From Psychrobacter aestuarii (GTDB lineage Bacteria; Pseudomonadota; Gammaproteobacteria; Pseudomonadales; Moraxellaceae), in contig NZ_CAJGYT010000001.1 in NCBI RefSeq assembly GCF_904846035.1, forward strand, positions 1,798,001 to 1,862,000: a stretch of 64,000 nucleotides of DNA, written 5' to 3'. The notes under the pieces were generated by a model. The model saw nothing but the letters and a program-made list of their open reading frames with translations. It did no database searches and had not been told where the DNA came from. Shown here in pieces: positions 1 to 8,226 of the stretch; position 1 is the first letter of the stretch; each line of letters opens with the position of its first letter. A program made the translations under genes and the position numbers.

Positions 1-1
1 C

Positions 2-184
2 GGCATCGACCCAAGCAAAGCCTATCGCGATTGGGACGAAGAGCAAGCCAAAGAAGACTGGGGCAACGACACGTGGAAAGAAAACGGCAAGTGGGAGCCA
101 AAAACTGCTGAAGACTTAGATGAGAAAGCGCGTGAAAACTGGACAGGTGATACAGGTAAGCCGAACCCACCACCCTTTGTATAA
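2..184 (+). CDS. C-terminal end of an unknown acidic, tryptophan-containing protein (partial)
   Basis: An open frame enters from the left edge and ends at a TAA at 182-184, giving the last 60 residues of a protein whose start lies outside the window. The tail is hydrophilic and rich in Asp, Glu, Lys and Trp, with spaced Trp residues in similar contexts (RDWDEE, EDWGND, DTWKEN, GKWEPK, ENWTGD), so it looks like a degenerate short repeat. It ends in a Pro-rich segment (KPNPPPFV). I do not recognise the family. A bidirectional terminator follows 55 bases after the stop, which supports this being a real gene end. Confidence 0.6.
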   Translation, partial: GIDPSKAYRDWDEEQAKEDWGNDTWKENGKWEPKTAEDLDEKARENWTGDTGKPNPPPFV

Positions 185-233
185 TGTCGCATCGGTATTT
201 TTTGCATAAAAGTAGCCATGAGCATCAAATAAT

Positions 234-267
234 AAAAAAGGTCATACATCACGTATGACCTTTTTTT
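234..267. terminator. Bidirectional intrinsic terminator
   Basis: An 8-bp perfect stem (240-247 GGTCATAC with 253-260 GTATGACC, 5-nt loop) is flanked by an A-run on the left and a T-run on the right. It can therefore terminate both the plus-strand gene ending at 184 and the minus-strand transglycosylase gene ending at 295. Confidence 0.85.
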
Positions 268-294
268 GTGCGTTATAAAAGCGAGGCAGACGGC

Positions 295-1800
295 TTATTG
301 CTCACCATCATCAATACGTACCAAACGAATCACCCCATCGGCATCCATCGTGCGGCGATAGCGTGGTTGGCTGGTTTGTTGATTGCTATAGCTGTTTTGG
401 CTGTATGAGCTTTGACTGTTATTGTTCTGACTGTAGCTATTTTGGCTATAGCTTGGCGTTACGGTCGTTTGCGTGCTTTGCTGCTCAATCAGCTGTCCCA
501 TGCTGTCGTTAGCGCTGCGGGCAGGCGGGGTGTAGCCACTGTTATAGGTGTTAGGGCTGGGCGCATCACCCACGATGAGGCGATAAAACTTTTGCCCTGC
601 GCGGCCATCGGCAGGGAATACGCCGCGGCTGGTCTGATACTGCTGGATGGCGGTACGCGTGTTGTCACCGATGATGCCATCGACGCCGCCGATATCGTAG
701 CCTGCATCAAGTAGTGCCTGCTGAATGTCTTTAGCTTGCTGACGGCTGATACCAGGGTCATCGGTCGGCCATGCGGTGATAAAGTCGGTCTTGCTGCTGT
801 CTTCTTTTTCAACCAAGCTCGATAGATGTGCAATCGCCAACGCATAGCTCTCTGAGGCGTTATACGAATAAAAAGTATCGAAGTTTTTACCGACCAAAAA
901 AGCGGGACCTTCTTTCCCTGCGGGCAACAATAACCCTGCACTGCTCAAGTCATACGGGAGCGGGCGACCGTTCGCGAGCGTTAAGCCCTGCTGACGCCAG
1001 TAATCCATGGACTTTTTGTCTTTACGGTTTGAGGTTGCCCAGTAGCCGTCTGGCAAGCGCACTTCATAGCCCCATGGCTCACCTGTGCGATAGCCGCGCT
1101 TTGATAAAAAATTGGCAGTCGAGGCGAGCGCGTCAGGCACACTGTTTACCAAGTCGCGGCGACCATCGCCATCAAAATCAACCGCCAACTCTAAAAAGGT
1201 ACTCGGCATAAACTGCGTTTGCCCAAATGCACCCGCCCATGAGCCCGTCATATCGCTTGGGCTGATATCACCGTTTTGCACGATTTTTAATGCATTGGCG
1301 TACTCACCGCGAAAGTAACTTTGACGGCGGTCAAAACAAGATAAGGTCGCGAGCGATTCGAACAGCGGTTTTTTACCGAGTGTCTGTCCAAAGTTCGACT
1401 CCACGCCCCACACGCCGAGCACGTGCTCACTTTTTACGCCATAGCGCGACTCGATACGGCGCAAGGTGTCTGCCCATTGGTGCTTGGCGCGGATACCGTC
1501 TTCGACGCGCTCTTTATCCACGAGTGAGGACAGATAGTCCCAAATGTCTTTACGAAACTCGGGCTGATAGTTGAGCGATTGAATCACGCTGGGGTCAGGC
1601 GCGCTTGGGCGATAGCGCTCAAAGGTGCTGTTCGATACGCCATTAAATTGACTGCTGTTTTTAAGTCCGTTTAAACACTGCTGAAACTCACTATTGGACA
1701 AGTCAGGCGCAGGTGGGCTTGCGGCATACGCGCTGCTCATGGTCAATAAGCCAATCGCCGTACCCAGCGCAGAGAAAGAAAATGAAGAAGATGAACGCAT
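295..1800 (-). CDS. Lytic murein transglycosylase, MltB family, with peptidoglycan-binding domain
   Basis: This is a periplasmic enzyme of 501 residues expected to cleave the MurNAc-GlcNAc bond of peptidoglycan with 1,6-anhydro product formation. An N-terminal signal peptide (about residues 1-27, ending SSAYA) is followed by an SLT_2/MltB catalytic domain. The catalytic Glu lies in GVESNFG (about residue 134), and the family motifs AGAFGQTQFMPSTFL and DFDGDGRRDL are present. A PG_binding_1 domain sits near residues 355-410 (GVDGIIGDNTRTAIQ). The C-terminus is an unusual Ser/Tyr/Gln/Asn-rich stretch of repeated SYSQN units. No lipobox is visible, so it is probably soluble or signal-peptidase-I processed. 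The ATG at 1800 is chosen over 1806 because AGG lies 8 bases before it; the other ATG is only 3 bases from the AGG. Confidence 0.9.
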   Translation of the reverse strand: MRSSSSFSFSALGTAIGLLTMSSAYAASPPAPDLSNSEFQQCLNGLKNSSQFNGVSNSTFERYRPSAPDPSVIQSLNYQPEFRKDIWDYLSSLVDKERVEDGIRAKHQWADTLRRIESRYGVKSEHVLGVWGVESNFGQTLGKKPLFESLATLSCFDRRQSYFRGEYANALKIVQNGDISPSDMTGSWAGAFGQTQFMPSTFLELAVDFDGDGRRDLVNSVPDALASTANFLSKRGYRTGEPWGYEVRLPDGYWATSNRKDKKSMDYWRQQGLTLANGRPLPYDLSSAGLLLPAGKEGPAFLVGKNFDTFYSYNASESYALAIAHLSSLVEKEDSSKTDFITAWPTDDPGISRQQAKDIQQALLDAGYDIGGVDGIIGDNTRTAIQQYQTSRGVFPADGRAGQKFYRLIVGDAPSPNTYNSGYTPPARSANDSMGQLIEQQSTQTTVTPSYSQNSYSQNNNSQSSYSQNSYSNQQTSQPRYRRTMDADGVIRLVRIDDGEQ

Positions 1801-2010
1801 AACCATATCCTATAATCGCTCAATAAAAAGCATCACTGCTATAAAAAACACAAGTAACAAAAGAGTAGCGAAAACCAACAAACATTTAAAGCATTAGCGG
1901 TACGCCGTTACCATATTAAAACGTGGTGCGAGATAGCAGACAGATAGCATTGTGGTTGTTTGGATATGGTCGGGCAGGATATATCTTGGTTGGGCTTGCC
2001 GCAGCAGTCA

Positions 2011-2052
2011 TAAAAAAACCCTGCGCGATGCTAAAATGCACCGCCGCAGGGC
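2011..2052 (-). terminator. Intrinsic terminator of msrA
   Basis: Read on the minus strand, CCCTGCG (2051-2045) pairs with CGCAGGG (2025-2019). The stem continues as CGGTGC with GCATCG, including a G-U pair, around an ATTTTA loop. A run of seven T follows (A-run 2012-2018 on the plus strand). It lies about 45 bases downstream of the msrA stop. Confidence 0.8.
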
Positions 2053-2094
2053 AAGGTGAGGGGTGGTACAAACATTTTATTTATAAATAACTGC

Positions 2095-2616
2095 TTAACT
2101 GGTCATGTATTTATTAAACTCTTTACGCAGTTTGGCAAGCTTTGGCGGAATGGCAAAGTTGCAATAGGCTTGACCTGGGTTTTTGTTAAAAAAGTCTTGA
2201 TGATAGTCTTCTGCAGGATAAAAGGTCTCAGCAGGATGAACTTCGGTCACCACATTAACGCCCATATCGCGTAGCTTATTGATGGTGCGGTCAACCGTTG
2301 GTTTTTGATCTTCTTCAGTATAAAAGACCACGCTGCGGTACTGACTGCCGACATCGTTGCCTTGACGGTCTTTGGTCGTGGGGTCATGGGTCGCAAAAAA
2401 CGCATCGAGTATCACCTCTAGCGGAATCACGTCGGCATCAAAATCAATTTTGATAACTTCGATGTGACCGGTATCGCCACCGCATACCGCTTGGTAATTG
2501 GCTGTGGCTGCATCGCCGCCCATGTAGCCTGAGGTGACGCTATCCACGCCTTTTAATGATAAAAATACCGATTCGGTGCACCAAAAGCAGCCGCCGCCGA
2601 GAATAATGGTTTGCAT
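2095..2616 (-). CDS. msrA: Peptide methionine sulfoxide reductase MsrA
   Basis: Reduces the S-epimer of methionine sulfoxide in proteins, an oxidative repair function in the cytoplasm. The 173-residue protein starts with the MsrA signature GGGCFWCTE, with the catalytic Cys at residue 10. The conserved segments GYMGG, YQAVCGGDTGHIE and YFPAEDYHQDF-like (FYPAEDYHQDFF) follow in order. The length is normal for a stand-alone MsrA with no MsrB domain fused. It is monocistronic: a terminator follows, and the upstream neighbour is divergent. Confidence 0.95.
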   Translation of the reverse strand: MQTIILGGGCFWCTESVFLSLKGVDSVTSGYMGGDAATANYQAVCGGDTGHIEVIKIDFDADVIPLEVILDAFFATHDPTTKDRQGNDVGSQYRSVVFYTEEDQKPTVDRTINKLRDMGVNVVTEVHPAETFYPAEDYHQDFFNKNPGQAYCNFAIPPKLAKLRKEFNKYMTS

Positions 2617-2970
2617 AATGTGTCCTAGTTTTTGTGTGTGGGTGTCGTTTTAACTGTCTTATTGGTCATGCTGTTTACTGTGTCAGACTTATTATATTGG
2701 GACAGTGCGGCTGTAAATCAAAGTGGACAACCGCGATACGACAGTGATATTTAGCTTATCAGGGCAGTGCAGGGGGCTAAGTAACAAACGGTAATGTTAT
2801 ACTAGGCTTTTGCTACCTGCCACGCTGACAATTTGCGCTTATTTGTAAAAAGGGGCGTCAAGGTCACTGATAGGTGGGCATACTTTTTTAAAGGTCATGG
2901 TGACTGTCACCATCAGTATGTACCCATGCTGCGCGCCTGTCCGATATTGTCCGATGATACGAGCTTTTTT
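2617..2970. other. Divergent intergenic region msrA / cmoA
   Basis: These 354 bases lie between divergent starts. A TATACT at about 2799-2804 could be a -10 element for cmoA, but no convincing -35 stands in front of it. I see no RNA gene or repeat. An upstream in-frame extension of cmoA through this region exists, but it encodes residues unlike the family. Confidence 0.4.
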
Positions 2971-3759
2971 ATGAATCCATTAGCGCCTGAGCAAGCTGTC
3001 CCGCAGACCGAGCACGATACTTTATTTACCACGCCACTTGATAAGGCGGCGCGCTTTTCGTTCGATGAGCAGGTGGTGGCGTGTTTTCCTGATATGATTC
3101 GCCGCAGCGTGCCAGGCTATGGGCAGGTGCTGGCGATGTTGCCGATTTTTGCCAAGCGCCATTGCGGCTATCAGCAGCAGACAGCGGACGGTCGCCGCGT
3201 CAGCCGAGTGTATGATTTGGGCTGCTCGCTTGGGGCAGCAAGTATGGCGCTGGCGGGCGAGTTTGCGGCCACCGATTTGCAAATCAAAGCGGTCGATGTG
3301 TCGCCTGCGATGACTGAGGAAGCCAAGACGCTGCTTGAGACGCATTACCCTGAGCATGATATTGAGGTAATGACGGCGGACATTCGCACGCTGCAACTTG
3401 AGCCTTGCGATATGGTGATTTTAAATTTAACCTTGCAGTTTTTGCCTGCCGATGACCGCCGCGCCTTATTGGATAAAATTCATGCCGCGCTTGGCGAGGG
3501 CGGTATTTTGGTATTGACTGAAAAGACACACGATTTTGATGAGCAGCAGGACGCGTGGTTGGTCGAGCGCTATTACGACTTTAAACGCGCCAATGGCTAT
3601 AGTGAGCTTGAGATTAGCGGTAAGCGCAATGCGCTTGAAAATGTGCTGATGACCGACACGTTAGAGGCGCATCATGAGCGCTTGGCGGCGGTGGGCTTTG
3701 CCCGTCATACCACGTGGTTTCGTTTTTTAAACTTTGTGTCCATTGTGGCGTTTAAGTGA
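2971..3759 (+). CDS. cmoA: Carboxy-S-adenosyl-L-methionine synthase CmoA
   Basis: Converts SAM and prephenate to carboxy-SAM, the donor used by CmoB to make cmo5U34 in tRNA. The protein has a class I methyltransferase fold, with the SAM-binding motif [12 protein letters not shown], the acidic strand end [12 protein letters not shown], and the CmoA features [10 protein letters not shown] and [12 protein letters not shown]. The start at 2971 (MNPLAPEQ) gives 262 residues, close to the family's roughly 250. The frame stays open upstream to 2833, but that part is not conserved-looking. The Shine-Dalgarno is weak. The partner gene cmoB lies downstream, separated by an AT-rich orphan gene. Confidence 0.92.
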   Translation: MNPLAPEQAVPQTEHDTLFTTPLDKAARFSFDEQVVACFPDMIRRSVPGYGQVLAMLPIFAKRHCGYQQQTADGRRVSRVYDLGCSLGAASMALAGEFAATDLQIKAVDVSPAMTEEAKTLLETHYPEHDIEVMTADIRTLQLEPCDMVILNLTLQFLPADDRRALLDKIHAALGEGGILVLTEKTHDFDEQQDAWLVERYYDFKRANGYSELEISGKRNALENVLMTDTLEAHHERLAAVGFARHTTWFRFLNFVSIVAFK

Positions 3760-3787
3760 GTTGATTGAAAAACAATAAGGCATCACT

Positions 3788-4342
3788 ATGATTCCGTTCA
3801 TTGCTGAAAAACAGATTCATCAAGTGCTGATAGGGAAAATAAACTTAAGGTCATTTGAGCAATGGCTATATGAAGACAAAGTATTAGAGTCTAGCAACCC
3901 TGATTTGTATCTTGAGTTGATTTCATTTGATTATAGTTCTGAATATGAGTTTTATGATAGTTTTGCGAAATATGTCCACTTTTATAAATTTGAAGCTGAA
4001 CGAATAACAGAATATTTGAACTCAATCATTGATAGAGATGAAAATTGTAGTCATGCGACTCGGGAAATGTACGAGCTATATTGTCACGGTTATGAGTTTC
4101 TTCAAAAGTTAGGATTAATTTATGGCTTATGCTTGGTAGATTGCTCTCACCCAGTTAGCTTGGTCGACGGCTGTGCCAGTATTATTGATAAGTTTTATCC
4201 TGATATTGTTGATGATGCAAAGAATGTCATACGTTGGTTAGAGGACGGCAAAATTGTCTTCAAAGGTCAGGACAATGGCTACGGTATTTTTGAATATGAT
4301 GATTTTCGTAGTGAATCGGAAATTGTGCAGGGTAAAGCATAA
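3788..4342 (+). CDS. Orphan AT-rich protein of 184 residues inserted between cmoA and cmoB
   Basis: An acidic cytoplasmic protein with no signal peptide or membrane segment. It is rich in Glu, Asp, Tyr and Phe and predicted mostly helical. Its opening (KINLRSFEQWLYEDK, followed by LYLELISFDY) resembles small proteins found beside polymorphic toxins as immunity candidates. That resemblance is from memory and unproven. No toxin gene is adjacent. AAGG about 8 bases before the ATG supports the start. Composition is much more AT-rich than cmoA and cmoB, which suggests acquisition into the cmoAB operon. It probably shares their transcript, since there are only 28 bases from the cmoA stop and no terminator between them. 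Confidence 0.75.
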   Translation: MIPFIAEKQIHQVLIGKINLRSFEQWLYEDKVLESSNPDLYLELISFDYSSEYEFYDSFAKYVHFYKFEAERITEYLNSIIDRDENCSHATREMYELYCHGYEFLQKLGLIYGLCLVDCSHPVSLVDGCASIIDKFYPDIVDDAKNVIRWLEDGKIVFKGQDNGYGIFEYDDFRSESEIVQGKA

Positions 4343-4421
4343 TGGTCTAAAAAAATTCTTTTTTATTCATTTAATTTTTTAACTTTATTGACCTTTTTTG
4401 ATTAAGCAGACGGTTTTTTTT

Positions 4422-5459
4422 ATGACACAAGACACCATCACCCGCGCTGAGCGTGAGCTGTATTTGACGCTATTGGCATGGTCAGAGCAGCGCCCATCGG
4501 TCAATGAGTGGCTGGCGCGCCTGCCGCATTGGCTTGCGCACATCAAAGACAAAGCCAACTACGCGCACGCACCAGCTTACCAAGCGTCAGTAGCACGTTT
4601 ACCAAAGTTGGCGGTCAATCGTGTCGATCTGAGTAGTGATACATTAACGGTTGATACAAGTCTTAATCAGTCTCAGCATAAACAAACGACAGCGTTATTA
4701 AAGCAACTCATGCCGTGGCGCAAAGGACCGTTTCAGATTGGGGATGATGAGACAGGCATCACCATCGACACCGAGTGGCGCAGCGATTGGAAGTGGCAGC
4801 GGGTTGCGCCGCATTTGAGCAGGCTGGATGGTCGCCGCGTATTAGACGTGGGCGGCGGCTCAGGTTATCACGGCTGGCGTATGGCTGGGGCGGGGGCTGA
4901 TACGGTGATTATCATTGACCCGTCGTGTTTGTTTTACCATCAGTTTATGGCGATACGTCATTTTGTCGGCGCGGCAGATGCGCATGAGACGGGTCGCTAC
5001 CGCACGCATTATATTCCTGTGCCGCTTGAAGCCTTACCTGAGCACAGCCAATTGTTCGATACCGTGTTTAGCATGGGCGTGCTGTATCACCGCGCCTCGC
5101 CGTTTGAGCATTTGCAGCAGCTCAGAGGACAACTGGTCAAAGGCGGCGAGCTGGTGCTCGAAACCTTGGTGGTCGAAGGCGATGCCAATACGGTATTGGT
5201 GCCCCATGATCGTTATGCGCAGATGAACAATGTGTATTTTTTACCGTCTGTCGCCGCACTGACAGGCTGGCTAAAAAAAGTAGGCTTCTCGGATGTGCGC
5301 TGCGTTGACGTTGCGGTCACCTCCACTGAGGAGCAACGACAGACCGACTGGATGACCTACCATTCGTTGACAGACTTCTTAGACCCCAATGACCCGACCA
5401 AAACCGTTGAGGGCTATCCTGCGCCCATGCGCGCAACCTTGGTCGCCAAACGCGCTTAA
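4422..5459 (+). CDS. cmoB: tRNA U34 carboxymethyltransferase CmoB
   Basis: Transfers a carboxymethyl group from carboxy-SAM to 5-hydroxyuridine 34 of tRNA, giving cmo5U, which expands wobble decoding. A class I methyltransferase domain carries [16 protein letters not shown] and IIIDPS. The CmoB features [28 protein letters not shown] and LETLVVEGD are present. From the ATG at 4422 the protein is 345 residues, against about 323 in E. coli. A TTG at 4398 would add eight residues and is less likely. It is the last gene of the cmoA-orphan-cmoB unit. Confidence 0.93.
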   Translation: MTQDTITRAERELYLTLLAWSEQRPSVNEWLARLPHWLAHIKDKANYAHAPAYQASVARLPKLAVNRVDLSSDTLTVDTSLNQSQHKQTTALLKQLMPWRKGPFQIGDDETGITIDTEWRSDWKWQRVAPHLSRLDGRRVLDVGGGSGYHGWRMAGAGADTVIIIDPSCLFYHQFMAIRHFVGAADAHETGRYRTHYIPVPLEALPEHSQLFDTVFSMGVLYHRASPFEHLQQLRGQLVKGGELVLETLVVEGDANTVLVPHDRYAQMNNVYFLPSVAALTGWLKKVGFSDVRCVDVAVTSTEEQRQTDWMTYHSLTDFLDPNDPTKTVEGYPAPMRATLVAKRA

Positions 5460-5531
5460 GCTATAAAAAAGTGCAGAACACTGAATATCGTATAACTTAG
5501 ATAAAATGGATATAGCGTAAGACACACGCCC

Positions 5532-5599
5532 GATTAAACACTATTTTTCTTGCTTGCTGTAACTTCGTCTTTTGCTGCTGCGAAAAATAGTCTTTAATC
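5532..5599. repeat. 18-bp imperfect inverted repeat between convergent genes
   Basis: GATTAAACACTATTTTTC at 5532-5549 is the reverse complement of 5582-5599 except at one position (17 of 18), with a 32-base loop. It lies between cmoB (plus) and the DUF2788 gene (minus). Neither arm is directly followed by a T-run, so it is not a canonical intrinsic terminator. It may be a small repeat element or a processed 3'-end structure. Confidence 0.7.
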
Positions 5600-5664
5600 T
5601 CGCTGTACTGTTTTTAAATTAACTTGATCCTATAAAAAACAGAGCCATTATCAACCGTGGCAGA

Positions 5665-5883
5665 TTATATAAACCATTTTTCAAACGCGACTTCCATCAG
5701 TAGCTTAATCAAAAAGCCAACCGAGCCTGCGCCCAAGGCTAAGAAAATCCAAAACGTGCCTGCGTGTCCTGCTTCAGACTTTTTGGAGATGTCCCACATG
5801 ATAAAAAACAAAAAGGTAATAAAGATGGGCAATAAAATATAAAGCCCCCAATCGGTAATGGTGCTGGCTGCAATCGCAAACAT
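5665..5883 (-). CDS. Small inner-membrane protein, DUF2788 family
   Basis: A 72-residue protein with two predicted transmembrane helices, about residues 12-30 (WGLYILLPIFITFLFFIMW) and 42-63 (GTFWIFLALGAGSVGFLIKL). A short polar loop with KKSEAGHAGTF joins them. Length and pattern fit DUF2788, a family of unknown function common in Moraxellaceae. The family call is by recognition, not search. It is monocistronic by context, with divergent argS on one side and convergent cmoB on the other. Confidence 0.75.
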   Translation of the reverse strand: MFAIAASTITDWGLYILLPIFITFLFFIMWDISKKSEAGHAGTFWIFLALGAGSVGFLIKLLMEVAFEKWFI

Positions 5884-6263
5884 AGCGTCATCCTATTGAT
5901 AAAAGATAAAAGCGCCCCTAAATCAACGTCGTATCGCTCGGCGGTAGGCGCGCAAGTAGGGCGTATTATACGTCAGATACGCCGCGCTATAAACGGTCAA
6001 CGGCAAGGTGGCACAGGAATACGACAATCTGTGCTAGATGCTCTGTCAGCATCATCCAAGGCTGCCAAAATCGGTTGCTCATCATCAAAAAAATCCATCA
6101 TTAACACACAGTCGCCGCAGCTATTTTTTGGTGAAATGATGCAATTGCGGGTAAAGATTGTTATATTTACAGGTTATCTGTTTTTTTTGATTTTGCTTGA
6201 CGGCGGTTCCTATGGGTTTCTTGGCTGTCAGCTGTTTTTATTTTTAATTTGAGTGCATCCTTT
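5884..6263. other. argS upstream region with hairpins
   Basis: 380 bases without a convincing gene; an open frame through it encodes an atypical, compositionally odd peptide. Two structures are visible. One is GGCGTAT (5960-5966) with ATACGCC (5977-5983). The other is TGACGGC (6198-6204) with GCTGTCA (6224-6230), including one G-U pair, followed closely by a T-rich tract at 6234-6246. The second resembles a terminator or attenuator ahead of argS. Confidence 0.4.
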
Positions 6264-8096
6264 ATGTCACAAGCGCAAATCGATACCTTAGCCGCACTGT
6301 TTGATACCGCTGCCGATACGCTAAAAGCGGACGGCACTTTGCCGAGCGATTGGCAAAACAACAGTCAAATTACCCGCACAAAAGACGCCAGTCACGGTGA
6401 CTTTGCCAGCAACATCGCCTTAGTGGCAGCAAAAGCGGCAAAGACCAACCCGCGCGCCCTCGCCGAGCGTATCGTAAGCGCGCTGCCTGAGAATAAAGAC
6501 GTGCGCCAAGTGGACATCGCAGGTCCAGGCTTTATCAATGTCTTTTTAAACGCGGATGCTAAGTTTGCGGTGTTGAGCGATATTTTTGCGCAGCAAGAAC
6601 GCTTTGGCCTCAGTGATGAGTTTAAAGGGCAAAAGGTGCAGGTCGAGTTCGTCTCTGCAAACCCAACCTCCAGCCTACACGTGGGACACGGTCGCGGCGC
6701 AGCGTTCGGTATGAGCGTGGCAAACTTGCTCGAAGCGGTTGGCTATGATGTGACGCGTGAATATTACGTCAATGACGCAGGGCGTCAGATGGATATTTTG
6801 GCGACCAGCACTTATTTGCGCTATTTGGAATTGAACGGCGAGCGCGTCACTTTCCCAACCAACGGCTACCAAGGCGACTACGTACGCGACATCGCCGAGA
6901 GCGTCAAAGCACAGCACGGCACAGACTATGTGCATCCGTTTGCCAGTATCGCAGCGGACGTGCCTGAAGATGCGACATTCGATATCAATGACGCGGGCGA
7001 AAAAGTATTGCTGTCAGGTGATAAAGAAGCGCACATTGATGGATTGATTGCGGGTAGTAAAGCGCTTCTGGGCGCGGACGGCTACGCGCTGTTTTTAAAC
7101 GCGGCATTGACCAGCATCTTGGCAGACATCAAAGACGACTTAAATGACTTTGGCGTCAGCTATGAGCGCTGGTTTAGTGAAAAGTCTATCGAAGCTGAGA
7201 TTGAGCCTGCCTTGCAAGTGCTTGAGGACAAAGGCTATCTGTACGAAAAAGATGGCAACATCTGGTTTAAGTCGACTGATTTTGGCGATGAAAAAGACCG
7301 TGTGGTACGCCGTGCCAATGGTCAGAGCACGTACTTTGCCTCAGACATCGCCTATCATAAAAACAAGTTTGACCGCGGGTTTGATAAAGTGGTCAACGTC
7401 TGGGGCGCTGACCATCACGGCTACGTGCCTCGCGTACAGGCGGCATTGACGGCGCTCGGTATCGACGCTGAGCGCTTGGATGTGGTATTGGTGCAGTTCG
7501 TCGCGCTATGGCGTGGCAGCGAAAAAGTGCAGATGTCATCGCGTTCAGGTCAGTTCGTTACCCTGCGTGAGCTACGTGACGAAGTCGGCAACGATGCGGC
7601 GCGTTTTTATTATGTGGCGCGTAAGCCTGAAGTCCATGTGGACTTTGACTTGGAATTGGCAAAATCACAAAGCAAAGACAACTTGGTGTACTACATTCAG
7701 TACGCACACGCCCGTGCATGCCGCGTATTAGAAAAGCTGGCGAGCCTCGGTCTGTCGGTCGATGATGCGGCGGGTGCTGAGTACGAGCAGCTGCTTGATG
7801 CGCCGAGCGAAGATGAGCTGTTAAAGCTACTTGCTGCCTATCCAGCGACCTTGCGCCGCGCTGCCACAGGCTATGAGACGCACGTCTTGACCAACTATCT
7901 AAAAGAGCTTGCCGCCTTATTCCACGGCTGGTACGACAGCAACCGCATCTTGCCTGTCAGCGTCACTTCAGGGGACGCGCCAAGTGCGGACGAAATGGCA
8001 CTGATGCAAGCGCGTCTGCGTCTGTCAAAAGCGGTGCAGCAAGTATTGGTGAATGGGCTTGAGCTGCTCGGCTTGTCTGCGCCAAGCAGCATGTAA
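6264..8096 (+). CDS. argS: Arginyl-tRNA synthetase
   Basis: Charges tRNA-Arg in the cytoplasm. The 610-residue class I synthetase shows an N-terminal tRNA D-loop-recognising domain and the HIGH-type motif HVGH (residues 139-142, in NPTSSLHVGHGRGA). Further along are VNVWGADHHGYVPR, the KMSKS-region equivalent VQMSSRSGQFVTL, and a C-terminal helical anticodon-binding (DALR) domain. The ATG at 6264 (MSQAQIDT) is preferred to the in-frame TTG at 6249. An FtsN-like SPOR gene follows 130 bases later, an order seen in other gammaproteobacteria. Confidence 0.96.
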   Translation: MSQAQIDTLAALFDTAADTLKADGTLPSDWQNNSQITRTKDASHGDFASNIALVAAKAAKTNPRALAERIVSALPENKDVRQVDIAGPGFINVFLNADAKFAVLSDIFAQQERFGLSDEFKGQKVQVEFVSANPTSSLHVGHGRGAAFGMSVANLLEAVGYDVTREYYVNDAGRQMDILATSTYLRYLELNGERVTFPTNGYQGDYVRDIAESVKAQHGTDYVHPFASIAADVPEDATFDINDAGEKVLLSGDKEAHIDGLIAGSKALLGADGYALFLNAALTSILADIKDDLNDFGVSYERWFSEKSIEAEIEPALQVLEDKGYLYEKDGNIWFKSTDFGDEKDRVVRRANGQSTYFASDIAYHKNKFDRGFDKVVNVWGADHHGYVPRVQAALTALGIDAERLDVVLVQFVALWRGSEKVQMSSRSGQFVTLRELRDEVGNDAARFYYVARKPEVHVDFDLELAKSQSKDNLVYYIQYAHARACRVLEKLASLGLSVDDAAGAEYEQLLDAPSEDELLKLLAAYPATLRRAATGYETHVLTNYLKELAALFHGWYDSNRILPVSVTSGDAPSADEMALMQARLRLSKAVQQVLVNGLELLGLSAPSSM

Positions 8097-8226
8097 GCAA
8101 CAAGACCGTTTTGCATCAAGGCAGCCTGCCAGCATAGCGTGCGCATGCGCCTTGTTGCGATAAGTTTGGACAGCTATCCGCTGTCATTACGGATAACGAC
8201 CATCTATTGGTAAGGAGAAAAAATCC

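Noticed and set aside
5896..6252. 118-codon plus-strand frame ahead of argS
   Set aside because: Overlaps hairpins and the probable argS leader, and its composition and residue use are not gene-like.
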